Source: Litoribacter ruber
Lineage (GTDB): Bacteria; Bacteroidota; Bacteroidia; Cytophagales; Cyclobacteriaceae
Assembly (NCBI RefSeq): GCF_018500185.1
Contig: NZ_JAHBGI010000003.1
Location: forward strand, 310,001 to 374,000
Direction: 5' to 3'
DNA length: 64,000 nt
Shown here in pieces: positions 1-8,798 of this stretch; position 1 is the first letter of the stretch, and the number at the start of each line of letters is the position of its first letter. Below the pieces are notes generated by a model. That model was not told the DNA's origin and made no database searches. It saw nothing but the letters and a program-made list of their open reading frames with translations. The position numbers and the translations under genes were made by a program.

Positions 1-81
1 ACTCAAAAATTATAGATCAAGTAAATAGCCATTGGAATTTGAGGGAAAAGCGCCTAGTTTTAAGATTAAAATCCAAAAGAC

Positions 82-1113
82 ATGTTAAGAAAAATACTGA
101 TCGTACTGCTGGTGTTGGCAGTGATCATGGCCATAGGATATGTTTCCGGTCCCCGGCAACGAATCTCACCCCTGACTGGTGATTACCCGGAAGTTCCTAT
201 TGACCCCTTAGAACTTGATGCCTACCTCCAATTGCGAGAGGACACGGTGAAAGGCCTCAAAGAAGACAATGAGGCCAAAATCATCTGGGCAGATTCCTCC
301 ACTAAACACAAAACTGAATACGCTTTTGTCTACATCCACGGCTTTGGGGCCAGTGAGAAAGAGGGACATCCCCTGCACAGGGAGCTTGCGCAGTATTTTG
401 GGGCAAACCTGTTTTTGACCAGGCTTCCAGAACATGGCATTGACAGAAATGACGCCTTCCGGCATTTGAGTGCCCAGCAATTGGCTGATGCGGCGCGTGA
501 GGCCTACTCTATAGGCAAGGCAATAGGCGACAAGGTGGTGGTGATTGGCACTTCCATGGGTGGGGCTTTGACTTTGATGCTTGGCTCGGAACAAGAGGAC
601 ATTGAGGCATTAGTCCTTCTTTCGCCTGCCATCAGGGATTTTGAAGGCCGTTTGGAATTACTCTTTCAACCCTGGATGACTAATCTTTTGGCATCAGCCA
701 TTACCAATGAGGAGGGCGTCCAGATAATTGAAAGATCAGGCGACAAAGCCCAATATTGGTCTGAGCAATACCATGTGAATGCCTATACCAGCCTTGCCGT
801 CCTGCTGAAATCAAAAATGAACACCGATACTTTTGAACAAATTAAGCAACCCGTTTTCATGGGGTATTATTACAAGGATGATGAAAATCAAGACTTTGTA
901 GTGTCTGTCCCGGCCATGCTGGATATGTTTGAGGAATTGGGAACGGATGAGAAGTTGAAGGTAAAGATGGCTTTTCCTGAGGCTAACGACCATGTTATCG
1001 GCTCGGCTATTACCTCTGAGGACTGGCAGTCAGTACTGGAAGCTTGCAAAGAGTTTCTTTCTCAGCGAGTTGGCATTCCGGTACCTATCGAGGAAGTTGA
1101 ATACGCAAAATAA
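82..1113 (+). CDS. Membrane-anchored alpha/beta hydrolase
   Basis: The 343-residue protein starts with one hydrophobic segment (about residues 4-22), so it is probably anchored to the inner membrane or exported, with the enzyme domain outside. An HGFGAS oxyanion-type segment lies near residue 88. The nucleophile elbow GTSMGG has Ser158, and His304 in NDHVIG is the likely catalytic His. These mark a serine hydrolase of the esterase/lysophospholipase kind. The substrate cannot be read from sequence. The ATG at 82 is the only sensible start. The gene stands alone ahead of the tRNA. Confidence 0.8.
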   Translation: MLRKILIVLLVLAVIMAIGYVSGPRQRISPLTGDYPEVPIDPLELDAYLQLREDTVKGLKEDNEAKIIWADSSTKHKTEYAFVYIHGFGASEKEGHPLHRELAQYFGANLFLTRLPEHGIDRNDAFRHLSAQQLADAAREAYSIGKAIGDKVVVIGTSMGGALTLMLGSEQEDIEALVLLSPAIRDFEGRLELLFQPWMTNLLASAITNEEGVQIIERSGDKAQYWSEQYHVNAYTSLAVLLKSKMNTDTFEQIKQPVFMGYYYKDDENQDFVVSVPAMLDMFEELGTDEKLKVKMAFPEANDHVIGSAITSEDWQSVLEACKEFLSQRVGIPVPIEEVEYAK

Positions 1114-1192
1114 TTTAATTTCAAGAGGGCAAAATATGGTCTATCGGTTTGCAAACACCCAAAAACCTTCCTACTTTTGCTCTCCCTTTACT

Positions 1193-1275
1193 GCGCACGT
1201 GGTGAAATTGGTAGACACGCCATCTTGAGGGGGTGGTGCCCTCTGGGCATGGAAGTTCGAGTCTTCTCGTGCGCA
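1193..1275 (+). tRNA. tRNA-Leu (anticodon GAG)
   Basis: A complete cloverleaf can be drawn. The acceptor arm is 1193-1199 with 1268-1274 and discriminator A1275. The D-loop contains AAATTGGTAGA. The anticodon stem is 1220-1224 with 1232-1236, and the loop TTGAGGG carries GAG at 1227-1229. A long variable stem (TGCCC/GGGCA) marks a class II tRNA. The T-arm contains GTTCGAGT. Anticodon GAG plus the long variable arm gives leucine. The 3' CCA is not encoded. Confidence 0.95.
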
Positions 1276-1284
1276 CAAAACGAA

Positions 1285-1316
1285 AAAAGCCGCTTTTTAA
1301 GCGGCTTTTCTGTTTT
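1285..1316 (+). terminator. Intrinsic terminator after tRNA-Leu
   Basis: AAAAGCCGC, a 7-nt loop and GCGGCTTTT form a stem followed by a T-rich run, 10 bp after the tRNA. Flanking A and T tracts let it also serve the opposing gene that ends at 1330. Confidence 0.85.
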
Positions 1317-1329
1317 TATAGCTTTTCTC

Positions 1330-1932
1330 TTAATTAACCATCACTGGGACTTTTGCTGGAATGAGGTTCATTTGTCCAAATTTCTGGACCACCTTGGCTT
1401 GAAGCAAAAGATTGATCCCTAGATCAGTGACGTCAAAATCCTTTGCATCTGCACCAAATAGATTTTCCAGTGTCTTGGCCAGGCCAAAGGAATCAGTATC
1501 TATACCAGCTTTTCTTGCAAACTCAGCTGATAAAGCTTTCAAACAAACCAGGTCTGATGAATCCATTTTTCCATCCAAATCAAACTCATTAGAGACTTCT
1601 GTGGCATCAAATGACATCATAAAGCTGGCTTTTGCCAGGTCTTTTTTGAATTCAGCCAAAGTTTTATCCATCAATACACCACTGGAACTTCCAAAACCCA
1701 CATGCTCTTTAATGGCCACTAAGTTGTATTCACTGTCCAAAGTTATCCAACCAAACTTTTGTCCATTAACATCCTGAATGAGTGAAGGGACTATAAAATG
1801 AATTCGATTGGATTTTGACTTGTTGAACTTAAGATGAAGATTCTCTTTGTTCTTCATGAAGTAAGTTGGCACTATGGTTCTTACAAAGAAAAACCCCAGA
1901 AACCCGGTAATTGCTAATCCTAAAATACCCAT
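1330..1932 (-). CDS. Unknown membrane-anchored protein with one EF-hand-like loop
   Basis: The protein has 200 residues. The N-terminus (MGILGLAITGFLGFFFVRTI) is a single hydrophobic helix, so it is probably an anchored protein with its bulk on one side of the membrane. The middle contains an acidic loop (FDLDGKMDSSDL) resembling a calcium-binding EF-hand loop, but only one is seen and its last ligand is not canonical. I do not recognise the family. It faces the tRNA-Leu and shares its terminator. The start is an ATG at 1932. Confidence 0.6.
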   Translation of the reverse strand: MGILGLAITGFLGFFFVRTIVPTYFMKNKENLHLKFNKSKSNRIHFIVPSLIQDVNGQKFGWITLDSEYNLVAIKEHVGFGSSSGVLMDKTLAEFKKDLAKASFMMSFDATEVSNEFDLDGKMDSSDLVCLKALSAEFARKAGIDTDSFGLAKTLENLFGADAKDFDVTDLGINLLLQAKVVQKFGQMNLIPAKVPVMVN

Positions 1933-1996
1933 TCACTCTAATTTAATCGGTAAAACTCTCTCAATTATGGGCAAACTAAGTAATTTCCACCAACTA

Positions 1997-2599
1997 TCAA
2001 AAGCTTATTTCTAATTGATCGGGTAATAGCCTGAAGGATTTTCTGTGAATGGGGGTCGCTCCGAGCTTTTCAATACCATAACGGTGTGCCTTTGTTGGAT
2101 AGCCGGCGTTTGAACTCCAACCGTAACCTGGGTACCGCCGGTCATATTCCACCATCAGTTCATCTCGGTACTCTTTGGCTAAAATAGAAGCCGCAGCTAT
2201 ACTGGCATATTTCCCATCACCCTTTATAATGCAATCAAATGGGATGGAAATTTCACTCTTAAACCGGTTGCCATCTATCAGCAGATGGTCAGGAGTAATG
2301 GCAAGCGCCAAAATAGATCGACTCATGGCCAAAAAAGAGGCATTCAAAATGTTGATCTGGTCGATTTCCTCCACAGAGGCTTCTGCTATAGACCAAGCCA
2401 CGGCATTGGCCTTGATCTCTTCCACCAAGGCCTGCCGGTTACTTTTGGTCAATTTTTTTGAGTCATTGATCAACTCATTCGCATAATCAGGGGGCAAGAT
2501 TACCGCCGCCGCCACCACGGGGCCACAAAGACAGCCCCTTCCAACTTCATCACACCCCGCTTCTACTCTGTCAGATTCTAAATAAGGTAAAAGGGTCAT
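1997..2599 (-). CDS. rnhB: Ribonuclease HII
   Basis: RNase HII cuts RNA in RNA-DNA hybrids and removes single ribonucleotides from DNA. At 200 residues it has the usual family length. The catalytic DEVGRG motif begins at Asp17-Glu18. Further acidic residues lie in HLLIDGN and in the segment before AAASILAKEYRD, and the C-terminal GYGWSSNAGYPT-H block is typical. Its start (ATG at 2599) lies 29 nt inside the 3' end of the upstream glucosidase gene, so translation may be coupled. Confidence 0.95.
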   Translation of the reverse strand: MTLLPYLESDRVEAGCDEVGRGCLCGPVVAAAVILPPDYANELINDSKKLTKSNRQALVEEIKANAVAWSIAEASVEEIDQINILNASFLAMSRSILALAITPDHLLIDGNRFKSEISIPFDCIIKGDGKYASIAAASILAKEYRDELMVEYDRRYPGYGWSSNAGYPTKAHRYGIEKLGATPIHRKSFRLLPDQLEISF

Positions 2600-5237
2600 G
2601 CACAGTCTCTTCTTCTTTGTAAACTTTATGGATCAACTCCGCCACCAACCCAGTCCAGCCAGTCTGGTGGGAAGCCCCGAGCCCTTCGCCCGTGTCACCA
2701 TTGAAATATTCATAGAACAGGATGTAATCCTTGAAATGGGGGTCGTTTCGGAAGCGTTCATTTAATCCATAAACAGCTCTTTTCCCATCCTTATCCTGCT
2801 TGAAAATCTTTATAAGTCTCAAAGATAATTCTTTGGCAACCATATCCAAAGTCATGTGCTTCCCAGAGCCCGTCGGATACTCAATGGCAAAATTGCCACC
2901 GTAATAAAAGTTGAATTTCTTCAGCGACTCTATGATCAGGAAGTTGATAGGAAACCATATCGGACCACGCCAGTTGGAATTCCCGCCAAACATGACGGTA
3001 TCAGATTCTCCTGGAGTGTACTTAATGGAATGTTCCACCCCATTTAGATTCACCGAATAAGGGTTTTTCTCGTGGTATTTGGATAGGGAACGGATGCCGT
3101 ATGGGGAAAGAAACTCTTTTTCGTCCAAAAGCTTGTTCAGTATACTCTTCATTTTCTGCCCTCTCAATAGGGAGAAAAGACGTCTTTTGTTCTTTCCTGG
3201 TTCAATCCAGCTGGACACCAAAGCCGCCAGCTTCGGCTTCTCTTTCAAGAAGAAATCCAAACGTTTTTTGAATTCAGGAAGGTTTTCAAACATCTCTTCC
3301 CGAATGGGCTCTACGGCAAACATTGGAATGATCCCCACGATGGATTTCACCTTCATCATTTCGGGCTCCTGCCCGTCCATATGAAGGATGTCGTAGAAAA
3401 ACTTGTCCTGCTCATCCCATAGGGAAATGGAATCCCCCTTGATGTTGGCCATGGCACCGGCAATATAGAGGAAGTGCTCTATGAACTTGGTGGCTGTATG
3501 CTGATACACTTTGTTGTGATTGCTAAGATCCAAGGAAATCCTAAGCATATTCAAGGCAAACATGGCCATCCAAGAGGTTGCATCCGCCTGCTCCAAGCGG
3601 CCACTGAATTTTTCAGGGTTACTTCTGTCAAACACACTGATGTTATCAAGCCCCAAGAAGCCTCCCTCAAAGATGTTCTTACCTTCACTATCCTTTTGGT
3701 TAACCCACCAGGTGAAGTTTTGGATCAACTTATGGAAAGCCCTCTCCAAAAAGTCATAATCAGGTTTGCCGTTGTATTTTAAGTCAATTTGGAAAACCCT
3801 TAATACTGCCCATGCATGAACCGGTGGATTCACGTCCCCAAAGTTCCACTCATATGCTGGGATTTGCCCGTTAGGATGCATGTACCAATCATTGAGCAAA
3901 AGGATCAGCTGGTCTTTGGCAAAATCAGGGTCAAGTCTTGCCAAGGGAATACAATGGAATGCCAGATCCCAAGCAGCATACCAGGGGTATTCCCATTTAT
4001 CAGGCATGGAGATAATATCGTAGTTTTGGAGGTGTCTCCAATGGGTATTTCTGCCTTTTTTTCTTTCTTTTGGTGGCACATATCGGCCCGGATCGCCCTC
4101 CAGCCACCTTTCCACATTGTAATAGTAGAACTGCTTGGTCCACATCATTCCCCCAAAGGCCTGCCTTTGGATATTGACCATCTCCTTGTCCCTTACTCTT
4201 CCCTGAAGTTCGGCATAAAAATCATCACAGTCCTTCTTGCGGTTTTCTATTACCTCATCGGCACTATCCAACCCACCTGCAGATTTCTCATGTGCCATCC
4301 TAACCGTTACAGTTTTCGAACTCTCAGCAGGAATAGTTATTTTATAAATTGCAGAGGCTTTAGTACCCACAGCGTTGGGGTTTAGGTGCTTTTTGTCACC
4401 ATGGATCACATAATCATTGACAGCATCCTTCAGGTATTTCTTCTGGTTTTCAATGTTATAAAGGCGTTCCCGGTTTGTTTCATTATCGCAAAAAACCAAC
4501 TCAGGCTCCTCTGAGAATGAAAAAGTGTAATTTCCCGACTTAGGTAAGAATGCCCCAACCGTATTGTTCTCTTCTTTGGTAAACCTAGGCATATAGCTTT
4601 CCTGCCCGGTAAACCAGTTTTTTCTGAACCAAAGCGTGGGAATTACCCAGAGTTCCTGATCCTCTTTTCCCCTATTATGGATGGTGGCTTTACACACTAT
4701 ATCTTCCACATCATGCTTGGCATATTCCAAAAAGATGTCATAGTATGCGTTTTCATCAAAGACTCCTGTGTCGATTATTTCAAATTCAGGGTCCTTTTTG
4801 CTTCTCCTGGCATTTTCCTCCAGCAAAGATTTATATGGGAATTCAGCTTGGGGATACTTGTACAGCATTTTCATGTAGCTGTGTGTAGGACTGGAGTCCA
4901 AGTAATAATAGAGTTCCTTGACATCCTCACCATGATTGCCCTGATTTCCAGTCAAGCCAAAAAAGCGTTCTTTGAGCATGGGATCCTTCCCGTTCCAAAA
5001 TGCCCAAGCAAAACAAAGTTTCTGTTTGTGATCACAAATCCCCCCAATTCCTTCTTCGCCCCATCTATAGGCCTTGCTTCTGGCATCATCATGGGTCACA
5101 TTTTCCCAGGCAGAGCCATCCGGGCTATAATCCTCCCTCACGGTCCCCCATTGTCTATCGGTAAGGTAAGGCCCCCATTTTTTCCAATGTTTTTTGCGGT
5201 CGCGGTCTTCCTTTAATTTGAGCTTTTCTATGTTCAT
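2571..5237 (-). CDS. GH63-like (MGH1-type) glucosidase
   Basis: This large (alpha/alpha)6-barrel glycosidase resembles bacterial relatives of processing alpha-glucosidase I (family GH63). Diagnostic stretches are the N-terminal WGPYLTDRQWGTVREDYS, the barrel segment EYPWYAAWDLAFHCIPLA with its candidate acid Asp, and the C-terminal GASHQTGWTGLVAELI. No signal peptide is seen, so a cytoplasmic role on an alpha-glucoside is likely. The open frame reaches a TTG at 5255, but the ATG at 5237 (MNIEKLKL) is the better start and gives 888 residues. Its 3' end overlaps rnhB by 29 nt. The true substrate is unknown; two trehalose gene sets lie elsewhere in the window. Confidence 0.8.
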   Translation of the reverse strand: MNIEKLKLKEDRDRKKHWKKWGPYLTDRQWGTVREDYSPDGSAWENVTHDDARSKAYRWGEEGIGGICDHKQKLCFAWAFWNGKDPMLKERFFGLTGNQGNHGEDVKELYYYLDSSPTHSYMKMLYKYPQAEFPYKSLLEENARRSKKDPEFEIIDTGVFDENAYYDIFLEYAKHDVEDIVCKATIHNRGKEDQELWVIPTLWFRKNWFTGQESYMPRFTKEENNTVGAFLPKSGNYTFSFSEEPELVFCDNETNRERLYNIENQKKYLKDAVNDYVIHGDKKHLNPNAVGTKASAIYKITIPAESSKTVTVRMAHEKSAGGLDSADEVIENRKKDCDDFYAELQGRVRDKEMVNIQRQAFGGMMWTKQFYYYNVERWLEGDPGRYVPPKERKKGRNTHWRHLQNYDIISMPDKWEYPWYAAWDLAFHCIPLARLDPDFAKDQLILLLNDWYMHPNGQIPAYEWNFGDVNPPVHAWAVLRVFQIDLKYNGKPDYDFLERAFHKLIQNFTWWVNQKDSEGKNIFEGGFLGLDNISVFDRSNPEKFSGRLEQADATSWMAMFALNMLRISLDLSNHNKVYQHTATKFIEHFLYIAGAMANIKGDSISLWDEQDKFFYDILHMDGQEPEMMKVKSIVGIIPMFAVEPIREEMFENLPEFKKRLDFFLKEKPKLAALVSSWIEPGKNKRRLFSLLRGQKMKSILNKLLDEKEFLSPYGIRSLSKYHEKNPYSVNLNGVEHSIKYTPGESDTVMFGGNSNWRGPIWFPINFLIIESLKKFNFYYGGNFAIEYPTGSGKHMTLDMVAKELSLRLIKIFKQDKDGKRAVYGLNERFRNDPHFKDYILFYEYFNGDTGEGLGASHQTGWTGLVAELIHKVYKEEETVHDPFTLFRI

Positions 5238-5367
5238 TGTAGTATTTGCATCCAAAAATAGAGTGTGAATTTAAGTGATTTATTCAAAAGTGCATCACCT
5301 AAGAGTAAGCTTATTTTAGGCCAAAAGTTCACTTTGTAGACTAATTCGGCAAAATAGATAAAAAATA

Positions 5368-5400
5368 AAAAAAGCCAGCAGTCGTTTTGCTGGCTTTTCC
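5368..5400 (-). terminator. Terminator of the two-component operon
   Basis: AAAGCCAGCA (5371-5380) and TGCTGGCTTT (5388-5397) form a stem. On the minus strand it is followed by a long T-rich run. It lies directly downstream of the histidine kinase stop at 5403. Confidence 0.85.
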
Positions 5401-5402
5401 AC

Positions 5403-6746
5403 TTATCCGTTGAATATCAATTTGAAAACTGTGCCCTCCCCCACTTTCGAGCTCACTTGGATGTTGCCTTTGTGGCGCCTCATGATCTGTTTGGAAAGGC
5501 TAAGGCCAATACCAGAACCTTTTTGCTTGGTGGTGAAAAATGGGATAAAAATCTTGCTCAGCGCTTCTTCTTCAATCCCTTTTCCACTATCCCTAATTTC
5601 GATTATGATCTTGCTGTTATCATCAATATAGGCCCTCAGGCTGATCTTTTTCACTTCAGCATGCTCCACGGCATGGATGGCGTTCTGTAAAATATTGATC
5701 AACACCTGCTCGATCATGGTGATATCGGCAAAAAACACCAAGTCAGCCGGCACTATTTCCTTTTCACAGTCTATACCATACTTTTCACGCTGGTTTTGAA
5801 AAAGGATTTCCATCCTTTCGAATAAATCCACCAGACTTATGGAGGAAAACTTAGGGTTGGGAATGTGGGCAAGGCTTCTAAAGTCACTCACGAAATTAAT
5901 GAGACCCTCGCTTCTTTTCTCAATAGTACCTACCCCCATCAGGTAATCTTCCACTTCCTCCACGCTCGCCCCGTGGTTATGGTCAATTTTATCCTCAATA
6001 TCCGCTCGTATAGTCGCAGCCAGGGATGAAATCGGTGCGATGGAGTTCATAATCTCGTGGGTCAGCACTTTTACAAGATTCTGCCAAGCCTCCATCTCCT
6101 TTTCTTCCAATTCACTTTGAATATTTTGCAGAGAGACCAATTTGATTTTGGTTTTGCGCAGCACCAGCTCAATCACATAGACAGAAAGCTGCATAATGCC
6201 ATCGGGATGGGCGATTTTGATGAGCTCACTCCCACCTGTGCGAAGACTTCCAATAGCGTGATAAAGCTCTTTGTTCACCTTGTTGATTTCAGCTATGTTT
6301 TCAAGCGTCTGTATGTTGAGCATACGCTTGGCAGCGGTGTTGAGAATCTGGATGGCGCCATCCTCCTGGAAAGTAATGAGGCCGATGCTTAGGTGCTGAA
6401 ATACTGAGCGGAAATAGTGGTAATTCGCTTCTTTTTCAGCTTGGTCTTCCTTGAGTTTGGCCAAAATAGTATTAAATTCTATATGCAGGTCATCGGTTTC
6501 CGTTCCGTCAAATTTGACTGGATAAACCGTTGCATAATCGTTTTTCTTGATGTTGTTGAGAAACTCCCGCACCTTTTTAAAGCTGCTTTCCGAGTAGCGG
6601 ATCAAAAACACCAATTGGGCAATTGCCAAGATAATCAAAAGGGAAACAGGGAACACTCCCCCGTCTCCCACCATGAGATAAGCTGTCAAAAACAGGGTCA
6701 TTGCCAACAACACTACCCTGCCTAGCAACCCTATTTTATAATCCAT
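5403..6746 (-). CDS. NtrY-like sensor histidine kinase
   Basis: The 447-residue protein has two N-terminal membrane helices (about 7-26 and 32-50), a linker, a PAS-like domain (about 110-210), a HisKA region with phosphoacceptor His230 in LTHEIMNS, and a HATPase domain with the N box near 351-355, DSGKG at 386-390 and GSGIGL at 410-415. The HEIMNSIAPI sequence is typical of NtrY-type kinases. It overlaps the upstream sigma-54 response regulator by 11 nt and is surely its partner. The membrane loop between the helices is very short, which suggests a signal sensed in the membrane or by the PAS domain. Confidence 0.9.
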   Translation of the reverse strand: MDYKIGLLGRVVLLAMTLFLTAYLMVGDGGVFPVSLLIILAIAQLVFLIRYSESSFKKVREFLNNIKKNDYATVYPVKFDGTETDDLHIEFNTILAKLKEDQAEKEANYHYFRSVFQHLSIGLITFQEDGAIQILNTAAKRMLNIQTLENIAEINKVNKELYHAIGSLRTGGSELIKIAHPDGIMQLSVYVIELVLRKTKIKLVSLQNIQSELEEKEMEAWQNLVKVLTHEIMNSIAPISSLAATIRADIEDKIDHNHGASVEEVEDYLMGVGTIEKRSEGLINFVSDFRSLAHIPNPKFSSISLVDLFERMEILFQNQREKYGIDCEKEIVPADLVFFADITMIEQVLINILQNAIHAVEHAEVKKISLRAYIDDNSKIIIEIRDSGKGIEEEALSKIFIPFFTTKQKGSGIGLSLSKQIMRRHKGNIQVSSKVGEGTVFKLIFNG

Positions 6747-8121
6747 ATTTCTCTAATCTTCTATATAAGGAAGCCCTTGTGAGCCCCAGCTCTTTTGCAG
6801 CTTTGGAAATGTTGCCACCGTTTTTGTCAATCGCCTTCTGAATCACATTTTTCTCCATGTCATCGAGATTCAGCGTATTTGCAGCCGGGGCATGCTTTTC
6901 ATTGACAGGCTTGTTAGACAGGAAAAAGAAATCCCTGCTATCCAACTCGGTGCCTTCCGCCATAATGATAGCCCGCTCAAGGGCGTGCTGAAGCTCACGG
7001 ATGTTGCCTGGCCAGGAATACCGCTGCAGCAATTGCATGGCATTGGGTTTGAATCCCGTGAAATTCTTTCTGTATTTATTCGAATAGATCTTGAGGAAAT
7101 GCTCCGCCAACAGCGGGATATCCTCTTGCCTGTCCCTCAAGGGTGGCAGAAATATCTCCACCGTATTGATCCTATAGAGCAAATCTTGACGGAAGGTATT
7201 TTCCATCACCATGTCATGGATAGGCATATTGGTGGCGCAGATCAATCGGATATCCACCGGGATAGATTTATTGGTACCAATCCGGGTCACTTCACGCTTT
7301 TGAAGCACAGTCAATAATTTGGATTGGAGCGGCATGGAAAGATTTCCAATTTCATCGAGAAACAAGCTTCCTTTGTCAGCGACTTCAAACCTGCCTGCCC
7401 GGTCCTCCTTGGCATCGGTAAAAGCCCCTCTCTTATGCCCAAAAAGCTCACTTTCAAAAAGGGTTTCTGTGATCGCACCCATATCCACCCCTACGAAGAT
7501 CTCATCGTGACGGTGGGACCTGTCATGAATAGCTCTGGCGATTAATTCTTTCCCCGTACCGTTTTCTCCAAGGATCAAAACATTCGCATCAGTTTGGGCG
7601 ACCTTGTCAATGATGGCAAAAACATTCTTCATTGCAGGACTGCTGCCAATGATATCTGCAAATGGTTTTTTCAGGTCCGCCTGCAGGGCTTTCTGCTTTT
7701 TGGAAAGCTTTTCTACTTCATTGTAACTTTCCTTTAACCGGACAGCGGAAGTCAAAGTAGCAATGAGCTTTTCATTCTGCCAAGGCTTGAGGATAAAATC
7801 GGTCGCTCCTTCTTTGAGGGCCTTTACGGCCATTTCCACATCACCGAAACCTGTGATCAAAATTACTACTGCTTTGGGATCTATTTCTTTAATTTGTTTT
7901 AACCAGTGAAACCCTTCTTTACCAGAGGTGGTATCCTCGGTGAAATTCATGTCCAGCAAGATGACATCAAAATTGTTATTATTGACCAAAAAAGGAATTC
8001 GGCGGGGATCCTTTTCGATCACCACTTCTTTGGCGTGCTTTTTCAGCAGCATCTTGGCTGCAAATAGGAGATCTTCATTATCATCCACGATCAAGATTCT
8101 GCCTAAATTCTGGTCTTCCAT
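6736..8121 (-). CDS. Sigma-54-dependent response regulator (NtrC family)
   Basis: The 461-residue activator has a receiver domain (Asp57 phosphorylation site, with acidic pocket Asp13-Asp14), an AAA+ domain with Walker A GENGTGKE (about 185-192), the sigma-54 contact loop GAFTDA (232-237) and Walker B SLFLDEIG, and a C-terminal Fis-type helix-turn-helix (about 437-461). It is first in a two-gene operon with the kinase. A sigma-54-like promoter and paired GCGGACA sites lie just upstream, so autoregulation is likely. Target genes are not known. Confidence 0.93.
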   Translation of the reverse strand: MEDQNLGRILIVDDNEDLLFAAKMLLKKHAKEVVIEKDPRRIPFLVNNNNFDVILLDMNFTEDTTSGKEGFHWLKQIKEIDPKAVVILITGFGDVEMAVKALKEGATDFILKPWQNEKLIATLTSAVRLKESYNEVEKLSKKQKALQADLKKPFADIIGSSPAMKNVFAIIDKVAQTDANVLILGENGTGKELIARAIHDRSHRHDEIFVGVDMGAITETLFESELFGHKRGAFTDAKEDRAGRFEVADKGSLFLDEIGNLSMPLQSKLLTVLQKREVTRIGTNKSIPVDIRLICATNMPIHDMVMENTFRQDLLYRINTVEIFLPPLRDRQEDIPLLAEHFLKIYSNKYRKNFTGFKPNAMQLLQRYSWPGNIRELQHALERAIIMAEGTELDSRDFFFLSNKPVNEKHAPAANTLNLDDMEKNVIQKAIDKNGGNISKAAKELGLTRASLYRRLEKYGL

Positions 8122-8146
8122 AAAAAGAAATGTTTAATAATGGCAA

Positions 8147-8162
8147 TGCCGAAACGGTGCCA
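8147..8162 (-). promoter_or_regulatory. Candidate sigma-54 (-24/-12) promoter of the response regulator
   Basis: Read on the minus strand, TGGCAC (8162-8157), five bases, then CGGCA (8151-8147) gives the required GG-N10-GC spacing. The -24 box is perfect. The -12 box matches TTGCA at the last three positions. The predicted start near 8136 leaves a leader of about 15 nt before the ATG at 8121. Confidence 0.5.
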
Positions 8163-8243
8163 TATAATTTTCCTGTCAATATACGCAAATTAGGGCATTT
8201 TACACCATTCAGATGTTCATTTTCGTACAAAAACATCCACAAA

Positions 8244-8272
8244 GCGGACACTTCCGGGATTAATGGCGGACA
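8244..8272. promoter_or_regulatory. Tandem GCGGACA sites, 22 bp apart
   Basis: GCGGACA occurs at 8244-8250 and again at 8266-8272, exactly two helical turns apart and about 85-125 bp upstream of the candidate sigma-54 promoter. That is where enhancer sites for an NtrC-type activator would be expected. The role is inferred. Confidence 0.45.
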
Positions 8273-8298
8273 TACTTTTTATCCTGTTTTTTAATCGT

Positions 8299-8306
8299 TA
8301 TCTTTA
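8299..8306 (+). promoter_or_regulatory. Possible -7 element for the FKBP gene
   Basis: TATCTTTA resembles the Bacteroidota TAnnTTTG element. It lies 30 bp before the start codon and has a T-rich segment at the -33 position. The match is imperfect. Confidence 0.3.
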
Positions 8307-8336
8307 CTTTTATCATAAATCAAAACAAATATTTAA

Positions 8337-8765
8337 ATGTCTGTAGCAACTAAAGGAAATACCGTAAAAGTACACTACACTGGTAAATTGCAAGATGGAA
8401 CTGTATTCGATAGTTCTGAAAACAGAGAGCCCCTTCAGTTTACTCTTGGAGATGGAAACATGATCAAAGGGTTTGATGCGGCGGTTCACGGTATGGCTGT
8501 AGGGGAAGACAAGAGTGTCACTATCCCATCGGCAGAAGCATACGGCGAAAAAAGAGACGAGATGTTGGTGGATATCCCACATACGCAGGTACCTGCTGAT
8601 ATCAATCCAGAAATAGGAATGGATCTTTCCATCCAAAATCAGAATGGGCAGCCAATGCCTGTAAAAGTGGTTCACGTGGACGAGGAGAAAATCACCTTGG
8701 ATGCCAATCACCCATTGGCTGGAAAAGACTTGATCTTTGACATCAAATTGGTAGAGATAGCATAA
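8337..8765 (+). CDS. FKBP-type peptidyl-prolyl isomerase (SlyD-like)
   Basis: This cytoplasmic prolyl isomerase and chaperone has 142 residues. The FKBP core VKVHYTGKLQDGTVFDSS is at the N-terminus, followed by the chaperone insert-in-flap region (about 70-125) that defines SlyD proteins. The end HPLAGKDLIFDIKLVEI is the typical SlyD closing motif. It lacks the His-rich metal-binding tail of E. coli SlyD. It is a single gene closed by a strong terminator. Confidence 0.92.
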   Translation: MSVATKGNTVKVHYTGKLQDGTVFDSSENREPLQFTLGDGNMIKGFDAAVHGMAVGEDKSVTIPSAEAYGEKRDEMLVDIPHTQVPADINPEIGMDLSIQNQNGQPMPVKVVHVDEEKITLDANHPLAGKDLIFDIKLVEIA

Positions 8766-8768
8766 ATG

Positions 8769-8798
8769 AAAAGACCGGCTTAAGCCGGTCTTTTTTTT
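8769..8798. terminator. Bidirectional terminator
   Basis: AAGACCGGC and GCCGGTCTT form a stem followed by eight T. It lies between the FKBP stop (8765) and the converging gene ending at 8797. Confidence 0.9.

Noticed and set aside
1177-1422. Open frames across the tRNA-Leu gene
   Set aside because: They run through the tRNA and its terminator and have no coding features.
3816-4385. A 189-codon plus-strand open frame inside the GH63-like gene
   Set aside because: It is a shadow of a well-supported minus-strand gene and has no recognisable motif. The same applies to other long antisense frames at 5403-8121, 25602-27137, 42271-44373 and 51586-52314.
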